64,000 nucleotides of DNA, taken from positions 1 through 64,000 of the forward strand of contig NZ_JASJEB010000006.1 in the NCBI RefSeq assembly GCF_030064895.1. Reading direction: 5' to 3'. This stretch comes from Crocosphaera sp. (GTDB lineage Bacteria > Cyanobacteriota > Cyanobacteriia > Cyanobacteriales > Microcystaceae). The translations under genes were made by a program, and so were the position numbers. Below, one piece after another: positions 27,144-35,981 of this stretch. The notes under the pieces are model-generated. The model was not told where the DNA came from. It did not search any database and saw nothing but the letters and a program-made list of their open reading frames with translations. Position 1 is the stretch's first letter, and every line of letters begins with the position of its first letter.

Positions 27144-28514
27144 ATGGCCCGTTCTAATAGCTCCAAAAAGCCCCCCCGTGAAGGGTTTGCTGCGGTGTTA
27201 GAAAATCCTCAATTTTTAATTCTCTGGATAGGACAAATCTTTTCTCAACTAGCAGATAAAGTTTATTTAGTGTTGATGATCTCCTTTATTGCTGGCCATT
27301 TTCAAGGAGAAAATCAACCTATTAGTGGTTGGGTATCAGCGATCATGATCGCCTTTACTATTCCGGCGGTTTTCTGTGGTTCCTTGGCCGGGGTATATGT
27401 GGATCGCTGGCCAAAAAAAGGGGTTTTAGTAATCTCTAACTTCGTTCGTGCAGCCTTTGTATTTATTATTCCTCCCTTACTCTGGTTATCTCAAGGAGAC
27501 AATATCAGCATTAACCTAACTTGGTTACCTCACTGGTTAAGAAGTTGGCAAAATCAAACCCAAGAAGCCTTTTTATTACCCTTAGGCTTTGCCATCCTCT
27601 TAACATTAACCCTCATAGACTCTACCATCACCCAATTTTTTGCCCCGGCCGAACAAGTGACTATCCCACTCTTAGTCAAACGTCGTGATTTATTATCCGC
27701 TAATTCTCTGTTCACCACCACTATGATGGCCATGACCATCGTAGGGTTTGCCATTGGGGACCCTTTATTAGACGTGGCCTCTCATTTTGCCGAAAATTTC
27801 GGTTTTTCTTGGGAAGAAGGAAAAGCATTTTTGGTGGGAGCGTCTTATTTTATAGCTGGTTTAGTCCTCCTATTCTTGAAAACAGGGGAAAAACGCTACC
27901 TACAGGAAAAAGAACAGCCCCATGTCTTAGAAGATATTAAAGACGGTATTCGTTACCTCAAGGATAATCATCGGGTTCGTAACGCCTTAGTTCAATTAGT
28001 AATTTTATTTTGTATTTTTGCCGCCTTATCCGTTTTAGCTGTACGCATGGCAGAAACCATCCCAGGGATGAAAGCGGAACAATTTGGCTTTTTATTGGCT
28101 ACTGGTGGCTTAGGAATGGGCTGTGGGGCTGCTGTTTTAGGGGGTTGGGGACAACAATTTCAGAATAATAAGTTAGGTTTGTGGGGTGCCATCGGTATGG
28201 CTGTTTCTTTGGTGGGTTTATCCCTATCTACTCACAGTTTATGGTCAACCCTACTGATGATCACATTTTTAGGAGTATTCGCTGCTTTTGTCGGGGTTCC
28301 TATGCAAACCATTATCCAAGCTGAAACCCCTGTGGAGATGCGAGGGAAGGTTTTTGGCTTACAAAATAATGCTGTTAACATTGCTTTGTCTTTACCCTTG
28401 GCTTTAGCTGGTATTGCCGAAACCTTATTTGGGTTACAACCAGTTTTATTGAGTTTGGGTGTAATGGCTGTTTTAGGGGGTATTTTAACGGGGTTGATGG
28501 GTATGAAAGAATAA
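27144..28514 (+). CDS. MFS transporter
   Basis: A major facilitator of the MFS_3-like group (drug or solute/H+ antiporters). From the ATG at 27144 it is 456 residues; the frame also opens at 27069, adding 25 polar residues. Twelve hydrophobic segments are visible, the first being FLILWIGQIFSQLADKVYLV and the second-third loop carrying the signature GVYVDRWPKKGVL. The second half repeats the fold (EQFGFLLATGGLGMGCGAAV). A central charged loop (FLKTGEKRYLQEKEQ) lies at the midpoint. Substrate not predictable. Convergent with the next small gene at a 6-base distance. Confidence 0.9.
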   Translation: MARSNSSKKPPREGFAAVLENPQFLILWIGQIFSQLADKVYLVLMISFIAGHFQGENQPISGWVSAIMIAFTIPAVFCGSLAGVYVDRWPKKGVLVISNFVRAAFVFIIPPLLWLSQGDNISINLTWLPHWLRSWQNQTQEAFLLPLGFAILLTLTLIDSTITQFFAPAEQVTIPLLVKRRDLLSANSLFTTTMMAMTIVGFAIGDPLLDVASHFAENFGFSWEEGKAFLVGASYFIAGLVLLFLKTGEKRYLQEKEQPHVLEDIKDGIRYLKDNHRVRNALVQLVILFCIFAALSVLAVRMAETIPGMKAEQFGFLLATGGLGMGCGAAVLGGWGQQFQNNKLGLWGAIGMAVSLVGLSLSTHSLWSTLLMITFLGVFAAFVGVPMQTIIQAETPVEMRGKVFGLQNNAVNIALSLPLALAGIAETLFGLQPVLLSLGVMAVLGGILTGLMGMKE

Positions 28515-28520
28515 GCAAAT

Positions 28521-28706
28521 TCACGTAAAGCGAATGCGCCCTTCATCCATTTCTGACATCAACAACTCTAACGCCTCGTAGTCCACATCAGAAATATAAC
28601 CAGTACGGGTTAACTCACGGTTAATAGCAATCTCAATTTCTGGGGTTAAACGTTTAAGATATAAAGCTTTTTCGACTAATTGGCGAATTAAGGGAGGCCG
28701 GTTCAC
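28521..28706 (-). CDS. conserved small cyanobacterial protein
   Basis: A 61-residue protein (MNRPPLIRQLVEKALYLKRL ... SEMDEGRIRFT) with two predicted helices and no cysteine. Composition, clean ATG and compact fit against the MFS 3' end suggest it is real. I believe similar short proteins are common in cyanobacteria but cannot name a family or function. Confidence 0.65.
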   Translation of the reverse strand: MNRPPLIRQLVEKALYLKRLTPEIEIAINRELTRTGYISDVDYEALELLMSEMDEGRIRFT

Positions 28707-29174
28707 AGATGTTTCTCCGCTCTTGACAACAGGGAATTTTCAGCTAAGTTGGTAGATGTGGAGAAACATCTTACTTCCACGATGAGCAATGACTGACAAC
28801 CTTTAGGATGTTTTAACAACGGTTATCAAATCCAGTAAACCATTGATTGGGTTGTGACTTTTGTAGCTTGCTTAACTTTTTTTAACAAAAAAACTGATAC
28901 AATGCTAAACTGTCATTCATTACTCCAAAAAGTAAGAGAATGTTCGGACTAAATTATGTCAATTTTGGGTAAAGTCTAGAATATAATGGACGAAAACTCG
29001 GATTTGACTAAAATACACAAAAAGTATGATTCAGTTATAAAAGTTAACTTATTATTAATCTAAGGTTAATTTCTTAGAGAAACATATTAAAAGAGTTAAG
29101 ACTGAGTCAATTAACAAAAAAGTGATTATAATTTGGTCATACCATAAGTAAACTAATTTTCAAATTGAGGATAG
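28707..29174. other. 468-base divergent promoter region
   Basis: The gap between the small minus-strand gene and the STAS gene. TATAAT at 29127-29132 could be a -10 box for the STAS gene, without an obvious -35. There is a weak hairpin GATGTGGAGAAACATC near 28756. No ORF or structured RNA is evident. Confidence 0.35.
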
Positions 29175-29534
29175 ATGCTGATGATGGGGAGTCTTTTGAC
29201 TAATTTAGGAGTGGCTGTTTTTGAACCCAGTGGTTATCTTACTGCAGCCAATGTGGATAGTTTTCAACAAGAATTAACAAATTTTGTTACTCAAAACTCT
29301 TATAGAGAATTTTTGGTGGATATGCGCCAAGTGGAATTTATTGATAGTGCGGGACTCATGGCTATTGTGTCAGCGTTTCGTTTAGCTCAGCGTTTAAATA
29401 AAAAGTTAAGCGTTTGTTGCCTATCGCCATCGGTAAGGATTATTTTTGAATTAACCCAGTTAGATAGAGCTTTAGAAATTTATGAAAGCCGTCAAACCTA
29501 TAAAGTCTCATTGAATGAGACAATGGCTGCTTGA
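29175..29534 (+). CDS. STAS-domain anti-sigma factor antagonist
   Basis: A 119-residue SpoIIAA-type STAS protein. The phosphorylatable serine is S58 in VEFIDSAGLMAIVSAFRLAQ; nucleotide-binding strand FLVDMRQV precedes it. In such systems the unphosphorylated protein binds an anti-sigma factor kinase (RsbW/SpoIIAB-like); in cyanobacteria partners are often two-component or PP2C-like proteins. None is encoded nearby. Two further in-frame ATGs (positions 3 and 4) make the exact start uncertain by a few residues. Confidence 0.9.
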   Translation: MLMMGSLLTNLGVAVFEPSGYLTAANVDSFQQELTNFVTQNSYREFLVDMRQVEFIDSAGLMAIVSAFRLAQRLNKKLSVCCLSPSVRIIFELTQLDRALEIYESRQTYKVSLNETMAA

Positions 29535-29642
29535 GATAAGAAAGCTATTAATAATCTCAAAAATTGGCCTACTCCTCCACACTTCCGATATATTAGAAAA
29601 GCATGAGAAAATAAGGGAAGTGCCGGAGGTTTGCTTTTGACT

Positions 29643-32213
29643 ATGAAGATTGAAAAATTACTGACCCCAGAGATTAATAAACCTGCCCGTTATTTGGGCA
29701 ACGAATTAGGAGCTAAACATAAACCTTGGGAACAAGCAACGGTACGCTGGGTGTTAACCTATCCAGAGGTTTACGAGTTAGGGGCATCCAATTTAGGCCA
29801 TATCATTCTCTACAATATTCTCAATACCCAACCCCGTCAACTCTGCGATCGCACTTACTTACCTGCACCAGACTTAGCCGAGAAATTACGATCCACAAAA
29901 ACCCCCTTATTTGCCCTAGAATCTCGTCGCACTCTGACAGATTTTGATATTTTAGGCTTTAACCTCAGTTACGAGCTAGGAGCGACCAATATCCTAGAAA
30001 TGCTGGATTTAGCTCAAATTCCCTTAACCTGGAAGGAAAGAGAATCAGATAATTATCCTTTAATTTTTGCCGGGGGACAAACCGCCACTTCTAACCCCGA
30101 ACCCTTTGCAGAATTTTTCGATTTCATGGCACTAGGAGATGGAGAAGAAATATTACCGGAAATAGGTTTAATTATTGAACAAGGAAAAGCAAATAAACTC
30201 GATAAAGAAGCATTATTATTAGATTTAGCGCAAATTCCAGGGGTTTATGTGCCTCGCTTTTATGACGTAACCGAAGCAGGGGAAGTGATTCCCAACCGGC
30301 CCGATGTCCCTGCTAGAATTTTACGCCGTGTTTCCCCTCCTATGCCAGCTTATGCCATAGGTTTAGTGCCGTATATTGAAACCATACACGATCGCTTAGT
30401 AGTGGAAATAAGACGAGGTTGCACCAGAGGTTGTCGTTTTTGTCAACCAGGAATGTTAACCCGTCCGGCAAGAGATGTACAACCAGACGATATTATCGAA
30501 ACCATCGAACGAGGTATTAGAGAAACAGGCCATAATGAATTTTCTTTATTATCCTTGAGTTGTTCCGACTATTTAGCCCTTCCGGCGGTGGGAACAGAGA
30601 TTAAAAACCGTCTTAAAGGTGAAAATATTACCCTTTCTTTACCCAGTCAACGGGTAGATAGGTTTGATAAAAATATTGCCAATATTGTCGGGGGAAACCG
30701 CCAGTCAGGGCTAACTTTTGCCCCAGAAGCAGGAACCCAAAGAATGCGCGATGTGATCAATAAAGGGTTAACCAATGAAGAGTTATTGCGAGGGGTGAAA
30801 ACCGCCGTTGAAGAGGGTTGGGATAAGGTTAAACTCTATTTTATGATCGGTTTACCAGGAGAAACGGATCTCGATGTTCTGGGTATTATGGAGACAGTGC
30901 GCTGGTTACGGCAAGAATGTCGTATAAAAGGTCGTAAACCCCTACAATTTACCATTACAGTATCTAATTTTACCCCGAAACCCCATACGCCGTTTCAGTG
31001 GCATTCTGTCTCTACTTCAGAGTTTAAACGGAAGCAGGAGTTATTACGGGAGGCATTTCGTGGCCTAAGAGGGGTTAAAGCTAATTATACCGATGTCAGA
31101 ATTTCTGGCATGGAGGACTTTATCGGACGAGGCAATCGCCGTTTAGCCCCGGTCATCCGTCGCGCCTGGGAATTAGGGGCCGGGATGGACTCTTGGTGGG
31201 AAAATGCTCAACAAGCTTATGAAGCTTGGGAACAGGCCATCGATGAGGCCGGGTTGAGTTGGAAATATCGTCAGGTAGAAGCAGGAGAATGGAACGTTTT
31301 TGAAGGCAATACTGACCTATACAACGCCCCTTTACCTTGGGATCATATCAATACAGGCATTGAGAAAAAATGGTTACAAAAGGACTTACAACAGGCCCTA
31401 GAAGCAGCAACGGTTCCCGACTGTTCTTTTGACAGTTGTTACCATTGTGGTGTTTGTGGGTTAGATTTTGGTCATAACGTGGTGGTGCAACCCCCACCAA
31501 TTCCTGAGTTTAGCGGTCATTTCCAGCCAAACCAAGAGCGTTTACAGAGGTTTAGGGTTTATTTTGGCAAAATTGGGGAAATGGCTTTAGTTAGCCACCT
31601 TGATCTGGTGCGGTTATTTGATCGCTCGGTACGTCGTGCAGCTTTACCGATCTCTTTTACGGGGGGATATCATCCGGGCCCGAGAATTTCTATTGCTAAT
31701 GCGTTAACTTTGGGTGTTACCAGTAGTGGTGAAATTGTGGATTTTGAGTTAACAAAGGTGATGAATATTGATGAGTTTCGTCACGCTTTAGAGAAGGAGT
31801 TACCTTCGGATATTCCTATTTTAAGGGTGGAAGAAGTCCCAGTTAATTCTACTGCAGCGACTCGCTTATTAGAGGAAGCAGAATATTTAATTACGGTGGA
31901 AACTGAGGAGATATTTTCTGAGGAAACTTGGAAAAATTGGGTTACATCTGTCTTAGAAAGTTCGGAGATTAACTGGGAGAAAACTACTAAGTCAGGTAAA
32001 AAGAAAACGGTTAATTTACGCGATCGCTTATCTCATTTATCGTTAGAATCTTATCAAAATAATAGTGTTGTTTTGCGCTATCTTGGCAGTTGTCGTAATG
32101 ATGGAACAATGTTACAACCTCAACAGGTTACTTTGATGTTAGAAAATATATCTGGGATGGAATTACAGTTAGTTAAAGTTCATCGTCAACGATTGATTTT
32201 AAGTGATTCTTAA
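29643..32213 (+). CDS. B12-binding-type radical SAM / DUF2344 fusion
   Basis: A long radical SAM protein of the TIGR03960/TIGR03936 type, fused as usual in cyanobacteria. The N-terminal region resembles a B12-binding fold (YPEVYELGASNLGHIILYNI). The cluster cysteines are GCTRGCRFCQPG (CxxxCxxC). The SAM barrel continues with FAPEAGTQRMRDVINKGL and FMIGLPGETDLDVLGI. A middle cysteine cluster SFDSCYHCGVCGLDFGHN may bind a second cluster. The C-terminal third is DUF2344 (HLDLVRLFDRSVRRAALPISFTGGYHPGP). Substrate not known; tRNA or rRNA modification is often suspected. GGAGG at 29625-29629 is ideally spaced (7 nt) for the TTG at 29637; the ATG at 29643 is the conservative start. Confidence 0.9.
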   Translation: MKIEKLLTPEINKPARYLGNELGAKHKPWEQATVRWVLTYPEVYELGASNLGHIILYNILNTQPRQLCDRTYLPAPDLAEKLRSTKTPLFALESRRTLTDFDILGFNLSYELGATNILEMLDLAQIPLTWKERESDNYPLIFAGGQTATSNPEPFAEFFDFMALGDGEEILPEIGLIIEQGKANKLDKEALLLDLAQIPGVYVPRFYDVTEAGEVIPNRPDVPARILRRVSPPMPAYAIGLVPYIETIHDRLVVEIRRGCTRGCRFCQPGMLTRPARDVQPDDIIETIERGIRETGHNEFSLLSLSCSDYLALPAVGTEIKNRLKGENITLSLPSQRVDRFDKNIANIVGGNRQSGLTFAPEAGTQRMRDVINKGLTNEELLRGVKTAVEEGWDKVKLYFMIGLPGETDLDVLGIMETVRWLRQECRIKGRKPLQFTITVSNFTPKPHTPFQWHSVSTSEFKRKQELLREAFRGLRGVKANYTDVRISGMEDFIGRGNRRLAPVIRRAWELGAGMDSWWENAQQAYEAWEQAIDEAGLSWKYRQVEAGEWNVFEGNTDLYNAPLPWDHINTGIEKKWLQKDLQQALEAATVPDCSFDSCYHCGVCGLDFGHNVVVQPPPIPEFSGHFQPNQERLQRFRVYFGKIGEMALVSHLDLVRLFDRSVRRAALPISFTGGYHPGPRISIANALTLGVTSSGEIVDFELTKVMNIDEFRHALEKELPSDIPILRVEEVPVNSTAATRLLEEAEYLITVETEEIFSEETWKNWVTSVLESSEINWEKTTKSGKKKTVNLRDRLSHLSLESYQNNSVVLRYLGSCRNDGTMLQPQQVTLMLENISGMELQLVKVHRQRLILSDS

Positions 32214-32215
32214 CT

Positions 32216-32431
32216 CTAATTTTGTCGTAATGATTGAACTTTTAAGTAAACTTTGCGACATTCATCTACTATCTTAGTTTGTTCTATTTTCATGGATTTT
32301 GTAATGTCTTCTAAAGACTTGTTTTCCTGTCAATAAGTAATAATTATCTTTTGTTTAGGGGTTAACTCGTTCCAAAATGTTTCCCACTGTTTAGAGGTTA
32401 ACCCTAAATTATTGTCTTTTTCTTCAGTTGT
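32216..32431 (-). pseudogene. sigma-region-4/HTH-like remnant
   Basis: A minus-strand frame without start codon reads TTEEKDNNLGLTSKQWETFW, then NELTPKQKIIITY, an in-frame TGA, then QENKSLEDITKSMKIEQTKIVDECRKVYLKVQSLRQN and a stop. The pattern LTPKQxxIIxxYxxxxSLxxIxxxxxI resembles a sigma-70 region 4 type helix-turn-helix. The internal stop and absent N-terminus suggest a decayed gene at the end of the small-ORF operon 32443-33057. TGA readthrough cannot be excluded from sequence alone. Confidence 0.5.
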
Positions 32432-32442
32432 ATAATAATTTA

Positions 32443-32856
32443 TTATCTTATAATATAATATATATAAAGATGATAGTCGACAGCATTGTGAGAAGCTTCA
32501 TGAGCAGCTCCATGACCAACCCCATGACTCACTAAATTATCTCTACCTTTTTCATTAAAGTCTATAAGGAAAATCGATTTTCTCTGAACAAAACTCTTAT
32601 TTAATTGGGTTTGATTATTACTAACTATATTATCTTCTTTCTCTTGATCATCAAATCTTTTAATTTCACTCCAATCAACAAAACTGATACCTAAACCAAC
32701 AGTTAAAGCAACAATAAATCCTTGTGGATTACCTCCCGTTAATAATAACATAATGATAAATCCAACCAAAACTTGAGAGGTTTGTTTAACCAGAGAACTC
32801 AAACTAGATTTTGCTTGTTGATAAAGACTAATATGATTATGATTCAGGGGAGTCAT
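32443..32856 (-). CDS. small membrane protein with His-rich tail
   Basis: A hypothetical protein of 137-139 residues. Hydrophobic segment about 30-60 (VLVGFIIMLLLTGGNPQGFI then VALTVGLGISFVDW). The C-terminal tail is histidine-rich: SHGVGHGAAHEASHNAVDYH, which could bind metal. The first ATG (32862) lies directly on the purine box AGAGGAA; the second (32856) has a proper 8-nt spacing, so I prefer it. The gene overlaps the 3' end of the preceding small ORF by 20 bases, implying coupled translation. No family recognised. Confidence 0.6.
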   Translation of the reverse strand: MTPLNHNHISLYQQAKSSLSSLVKQTSQVLVGFIIMLLLTGGNPQGFIVALTVGLGISFVDWSEIKRFDDQEKEDNIVSNNQTQLNKSFVQRKSIFLIDFNEKGRDNLVSHGVGHGAAHEASHNAVDYHLYIYYIIR

Positions 32857-32959
32857 TGTCATTTCCTCTATTATTATTCGACCAAAGACTTCTAAACTCT
32901 ATGATAAAACGACCTAAAATACGACCAGCTAAAACAACCCACAATAAAAAGTCCTCCAT
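32837..32959 (-). CDS. 40-residue membrane peptide
   Basis: A short overlapping ORF: MEDFLLWVVLAGRILGRFII followed by a polar tail EFRSLWSNNNRGNDNDSPES. One amphipathic or membrane helix and a Asn/Asp-rich tail give a protein-like composition. It overlaps the 42-residue ORF upstream by 31 bases and the His-tail gene downstream by 20. I recognise no family; reality rests on the overlapping, co-directional layout. Confidence 0.45.
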   Translation of the reverse strand: MEDFLLWVVLAGRILGRFIIEFRSLWSNNNRGNDNDSPES

Positions 32960-33057
32960 AAAGATCCTAACAATTTTTGACCAATTAAGTCTAAAGGTTC
33001 CCAAATATGCTCTAAAATTTTCTCAGTTTGTTGACCCCAAGAAGTTTGTAGTGACAT
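32929..33057 (-). CDS. 42-residue small protein
   Basis: Minus-strand ORF MSLQTSWGQQTEKILEHIWE then PLDLIGQKLLGSLWRTFYCGLF. It is an amphipathic helix protein without recognisable family and is the first of three overlapping ORFs (33057 to 32443). A longer overlapping plus-strand frame exists here but looks like a shadow. Confidence is moderate because of the short length. Confidence 0.4.
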   Translation of the reverse strand: MSLQTSWGQQTEKILEHIWEPLDLIGQKLLGSLWRTFYCGLF

Positions 33058-33196
33058 TCTATTGAAATAAAAACATTAAACAAAGTTTTTGGTCAAGAAT
33101 CATCTTTAGTAGTTAAGTTTAGCAGAAAATGCTATATAATAACAATGAGAGATTATTCCAGATGAAAAATTTTAACTATTGATAGTGGAGGAATAG

Positions 33197-33406
33197 ATGG
33201 AACTTAGTATCAGTGATGAAAAGACTAAGGAACTTTTAACCGAAGTTATGATTGAATTAATCAAAACAAGACGAGATATATTTCATGAAATTATTATAGA
33301 AGCATTAGAAGAAGTTGGTTTAGCTAATGCCATCATCGAAGGGAGAAAAAATGATTATGTTCCCGAAGAAAGAATATTTGCTCTACTTGATGACGAACAA
33401 AAATGA
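33197..33406 (+). CDS. antitoxin of RelE-type module
   Basis: A 69-residue acidic protein MELSISDEKTKELLTEVMIE ... EALEEVGLANAIIEGRKNDYVPEERIFALLDDEQK. The composition (helical dimer part, then toxin-wrapping tail with EGRxxDYVPEExIFxxLD) is typical for antitoxins paired with RelE/ParE toxins in cyanobacteria. It overlaps the toxin gene by ATGA (33403-33406), so translation is coupled. A purine box GGAGGAATAG precedes the ATG. Confidence 0.85.
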   Translation: MELSISDEKTKELLTEVMIELIKTRRDIFHEIIIEALEEVGLANAIIEGRKNDYVPEERIFALLDDEQK

Positions 33407-33669
33407 AAGTAAAATTTGAATCTAGTTTTGAAAAGGATTTAAAGTTGATAAAAGATGCAAAATTATTACAGAAACTAAAGTCAGTAATAATTGAGTGCAA
33501 AAACTCAGATAAGTTGCTCGATATCAAAAACCTGCAAAAATTAAAAGGCTATAATACTTTTTATCGTATCCGAATAGGTAACTATAGGCTAGGAATTGAA
33601 GTTGAAAAAGATACACTCATTTTTACTAGATTTCTACACAGAAAAGATATTTATAAGTTCTTTCCTTAA
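33403..33669 (+). CDS. RelE/ParE-family toxin
   Basis: An 88-residue RelE-fold protein: MKVKFESSFEKDLKLIKDAK, then NLQKLKGYNTFYRIRIGNYRLGIEVEKDTLIFTRFLHRKDIYKFFP. The YRIRIGNYRLGI strand and C-terminal LHRKDIYKFF carry the basic and aromatic residues that RelE-type toxins use for ribosome-dependent mRNA cleavage. It is complete, with a 4-base overlap with the antitoxin. ParE-like gyrase poisoning is a less likely alternative. Confidence 0.88.
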   Translation: MKVKFESSFEKDLKLIKDAKLLQKLKSVIIECKNSDKLLDIKNLQKLKGYNTFYRIRIGNYRLGIEVEKDTLIFTRFLHRKDIYKFFP

Positions 33670-33761
33670 AGATGCGATCGCTACAAAATCGAGGTATTTT
33701 TTGAGCGCATACTGAATTCTTATATAATTAAATATTAGTCTGATCAACAAAAACTTTAACC

Positions 33762-34241
33762 ATGAATATTCGCATCGGTAACGGTTATGATATCCATCGT
33801 TTAGTCCCTGATAGAGACTTAATTTTAGGAGGTGTCAACATTCCCCATTCTTTAGGATTATTAGGACATAGCGACGCTGATGCGCTTACCCATGCCATTA
33901 TGGATGCTATGTTAGGAGCATTAAGTTTAGGGGATATTGGTCACTATTTTCCCCCCTCCGATGCCAAATGGTCGGGGGCCAACAGTTTATCATTATTACA
34001 ACAAGTAGACCAGCTAATAAAAGCCCGAGGTTGGCACGTTGGTAATATTGATTCTGTGATTGTTGCTGAACAACCCAAAATGAAACCCCACCTACCGGCC
34101 ATGCAGGAAAAAATTGCTAGTACCCTACAAATTAATCGTGATCAAGTGGGGATCAAAGCAACTACTAATGAAAAATTAGGACCTGTGGGACGACAAGAAG
34201 GGATTGCAGTTTATGCAGCAGTCTTGCTATTTAGGGGTTGA
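33762..34241 (+). CDS. ispF: 2-C-methyl-D-erythritol 2,4-cyclodiphosphate synthase
   Basis: A 159-residue IspF, the fifth step of the MEP isoprenoid pathway that feeds carotenoid, quinone and phytol synthesis. Metal ligands are the D and H in GYDIHRL and the H in [31 protein letters not shown] and the C-terminal [19 protein letters not shown] substrate motifs are intact. Full length. The 3' end overlaps the convergent ferredoxin-like gene by 11 bases. Confidence 0.97.
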   Translation: MNIRIGNGYDIHRLVPDRDLILGGVNIPHSLGLLGHSDADALTHAIMDAMLGALSLGDIGHYFPPSDAKWSGANSLSLLQQVDQLIKARGWHVGNIDSVIVAEQPKMKPHLPAMQEKIASTLQINRDQVGIKATTNEKLGPVGRQEGIAVYAAVLLFRG

Positions 34242-34788
34242 AATGCTTGGTTAATAACTCCTCAACTTCACGGGGTTTAACTTGGGAATAACGAGCTTTA
34301 TGGGGCATAATCACCACGTTTGGCCCTTTTTTACACTGTTTTAAACATCCTGTTAACTTAATCTTAATGCGATCGCTTAGTCCCTGTTCTTCTAACTCTT
34401 GTTCTAAGCGTTGACAAAGACTCTCTCCCCCTCGTTTCCAACAACTGGATTTTTGACAAACCAGAATTTTTCCCACAGAACTTGACTCCGGTTCTGAGAC
34501 TACCACTGCACAAGGAATGTCAGGGTTTGGTAACAATTTGATTTGACTGGCCTCTAGTTCAAAAAAGCCCTTTTTCTTCTTAAATTCCCGATTTCCTGTG
34601 ATTTCTAACCAGGTTCCAGTCATCATAGTTAGATCGATTTCTGGACGTAATTTTTTGGGAATTTTCAGCCAATATTCCTTTTCTTCTACTTTCATGCGTA
34701 GATATTTGACTTTGTCACCTTTCTTAATGACAAAGCTTTCTAGTTGACCGACGAGACGGAATTGTGACGTTGTGGTAGTTTTTGACAT
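34231..34788 (-). CDS. thioredoxin-like 2Fe-2S ferredoxin domain protein
   Basis: A 185-residue protein. The N-terminal half ([20 protein letters not shown] ... [10 protein letters not shown]) looks like an OB-fold-like RNA/ligand-binding module. The C-terminal half is a NuoE-type thioredoxin-like ferredoxin with [18 protein letters not shown] and [16 protein letters not shown], providing four cluster cysteines. The electron partner is not known. The gene sits upstream of a small conserved gene on the same strand order (35073-34822) with a 33-base gap, so these may be co-transcribed. Confidence 0.82.
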   Translation of the reverse strand: MSKTTTTSQFRLVGQLESFVIKKGDKVKYLRMKVEEKEYWLKIPKKLRPEIDLTMMTGTWLEITGNREFKKKKGFFELEASQIKLLPNPDIPCAVVVSEPESSSVGKILVCQKSSCWKRGGESLCQRLEQELEEQGLSDRIKIKLTGCLKQCKKGPNVVIMPHKARYSQVKPREVEELLTKHFNP

Positions 34789-34821
34789 TATTTTTTATTT
34801 AAAATTTTTTTAACTGATAAT

Positions 34822-35073
34822 TTAACGCTTGTTAAGATTCCAACAACTTTTAAGCCAGTCAATCAACTCCTGACGAGAGGCTGAATATTGTTTGGTGACA
34901 CTCCACAGTTGAATCATGGCTGTGGGGCTAGATGCCTCGGCCTGTAAGGGTTTTTGAGTCTCACAGCAGCAAGGAATATCTAGTTCTTGAAGGCGATGAT
35001 AGACGAGCCAGCGATCGCACCAGTCAACTTCGACAACTTGCCTGGGTTCAACAGGGAGGTTAGTTGCATTCAT
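34822..35073 (-). CDS. conserved small cyanobacterial protein
   Basis: An 83-residue protein, starting MNATNLPVEPRQVVEVDWCDRW (the ATG at 35085 would add four residues). It has YHRLQELDIPCCCETQKPL with three adjoining cysteines and a helical C-terminus ending in WLKSCWNLNKR. The family and function are unknown to me. Co-directional with the 2Fe-2S protein gene, and the cysteine triplet hints at redox or metal chemistry, but that is speculation. Confidence 0.7.
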   Translation of the reverse strand: MNATNLPVEPRQVVEVDWCDRWLVYHRLQELDIPCCCETQKPLQAEASSPTAMIQLWSVTKQYSASRQELIDWLKSCWNLNKR

Positions 35074-35322
35074 AGACTCAAGCAAATGAAGATAATTGTC
35101 ATTGTTTCTTTACCTACTGTACCAAATAAATGCAAGTATTTGTCAACTATTTTCAAAAAAAATTTTCAGCTTAACCCAGACCAAAAGGGAGGGAAGACTT
35201 TACCTAGTTGGGGTTGACCAAAGTTAAAATTTTCTAGATGGTTTTCTATAGTTTTGATAAACTGTTGATAAAATGAGTTATTTTAATGATAGAAGTGTCG
35301 TTACAAAAAGGGAATTACAGAC

Positions 35323-35874
35323 ATGGCAACTGTTCAAGGCTTACTCCAATCTTTTGGGGATGTAAAAGAAAACCCAGTTTTATTAGATAAGAGTGTTACT
35401 GTTCCTGTTTGCGAAGGGTTAAACATTCTCATTGCTAGTTTCCAAGGGTTGTTCTTACAGTACGAAAAACACCATTTTGTGGTTGAAGGTTCAGAATTCC
35501 TCTCTTTACACGAATATTTTAACGAAAGCTACGAAAAGGTTCGCGGTCATGTTCATGATTTAGCAGAACGTTTAAATGGACTCGGTGGTATTCCTGTGGC
35601 CAGTTTCAGTAAACTAGCTGAACTCTGCGTATTTGAACCTGAAGCAGATGGTATGTACGACTGTCGTTCTATGGTTGAGCATGACTTGGCAGCAGAACAA
35701 GCCATTATTCAAGTTTTACGCAGACAAGCTGCTCAAGCCGAAAGCTTAGGAGACAGAGGAACTCGTTATCTACTCGAACAGATTATACTGGAAACCGAAG
35801 AACGTGCTTATCACTTAGACCACTTCTTGACTCCTGATAGCTTAACCTCTGCATTTGTTGGCAACAATAACTAG
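35323..35874 (+). CDS. dps: Dps-family ferritin-like protein
   Basis: A 183-residue Dps. The ferroxidase-type motif is [28 protein letters not shown], with the first helix [26 protein letters not shown]. Dps dodecamers oxidise and store iron and protect DNA under stress. The canonical inter-subunit ligands (H..H...D...E) are partly present as HHFVV and the second helix His/Glu. The gene stands alone with a strong terminator directly after it. Cyanobacteria have several Dps paralogues; which one this is cannot be told. Confidence 0.9.
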   Translation: MATVQGLLQSFGDVKENPVLLDKSVTVPVCEGLNILIASFQGLFLQYEKHHFVVEGSEFLSLHEYFNESYEKVRGHVHDLAERLNGLGGIPVASFSKLAELCVFEPEADGMYDCRSMVEHDLAAEQAIIQVLRRQAAQAESLGDRGTRYLLEQIILETEERAYHLDHFLTPDSLTSAFVGNNN

Positions 35875-35905
35875 ATTTTTGATTATCTGAATATAACTTA
35901 AGTTT

Positions 35906-35942
35906 AGCTAGTGACTGCTGTGAGTCACTAGCTGTTTTATTT
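35906..35942 (+). terminator. rho-independent terminator of dps
   Basis: Perfect 11-bp stem AGCTAGTGACT / AGTCACTAGCT with a six-base loop, followed by GTTTTATTT. It starts 32 bases after the dps stop codon. Confidence 0.9.
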
Positions 35943-35981
35943 AAACCACGTAGTTAACCAGGGGGCATTGTTAAATTTTTC

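Noticed and set aside
32856-33065. Plus-strand 69-residue ORF
   Set aside because: It is antisense to the two overlapping minus-strand small ORFs, which have better start context and protein-like composition.
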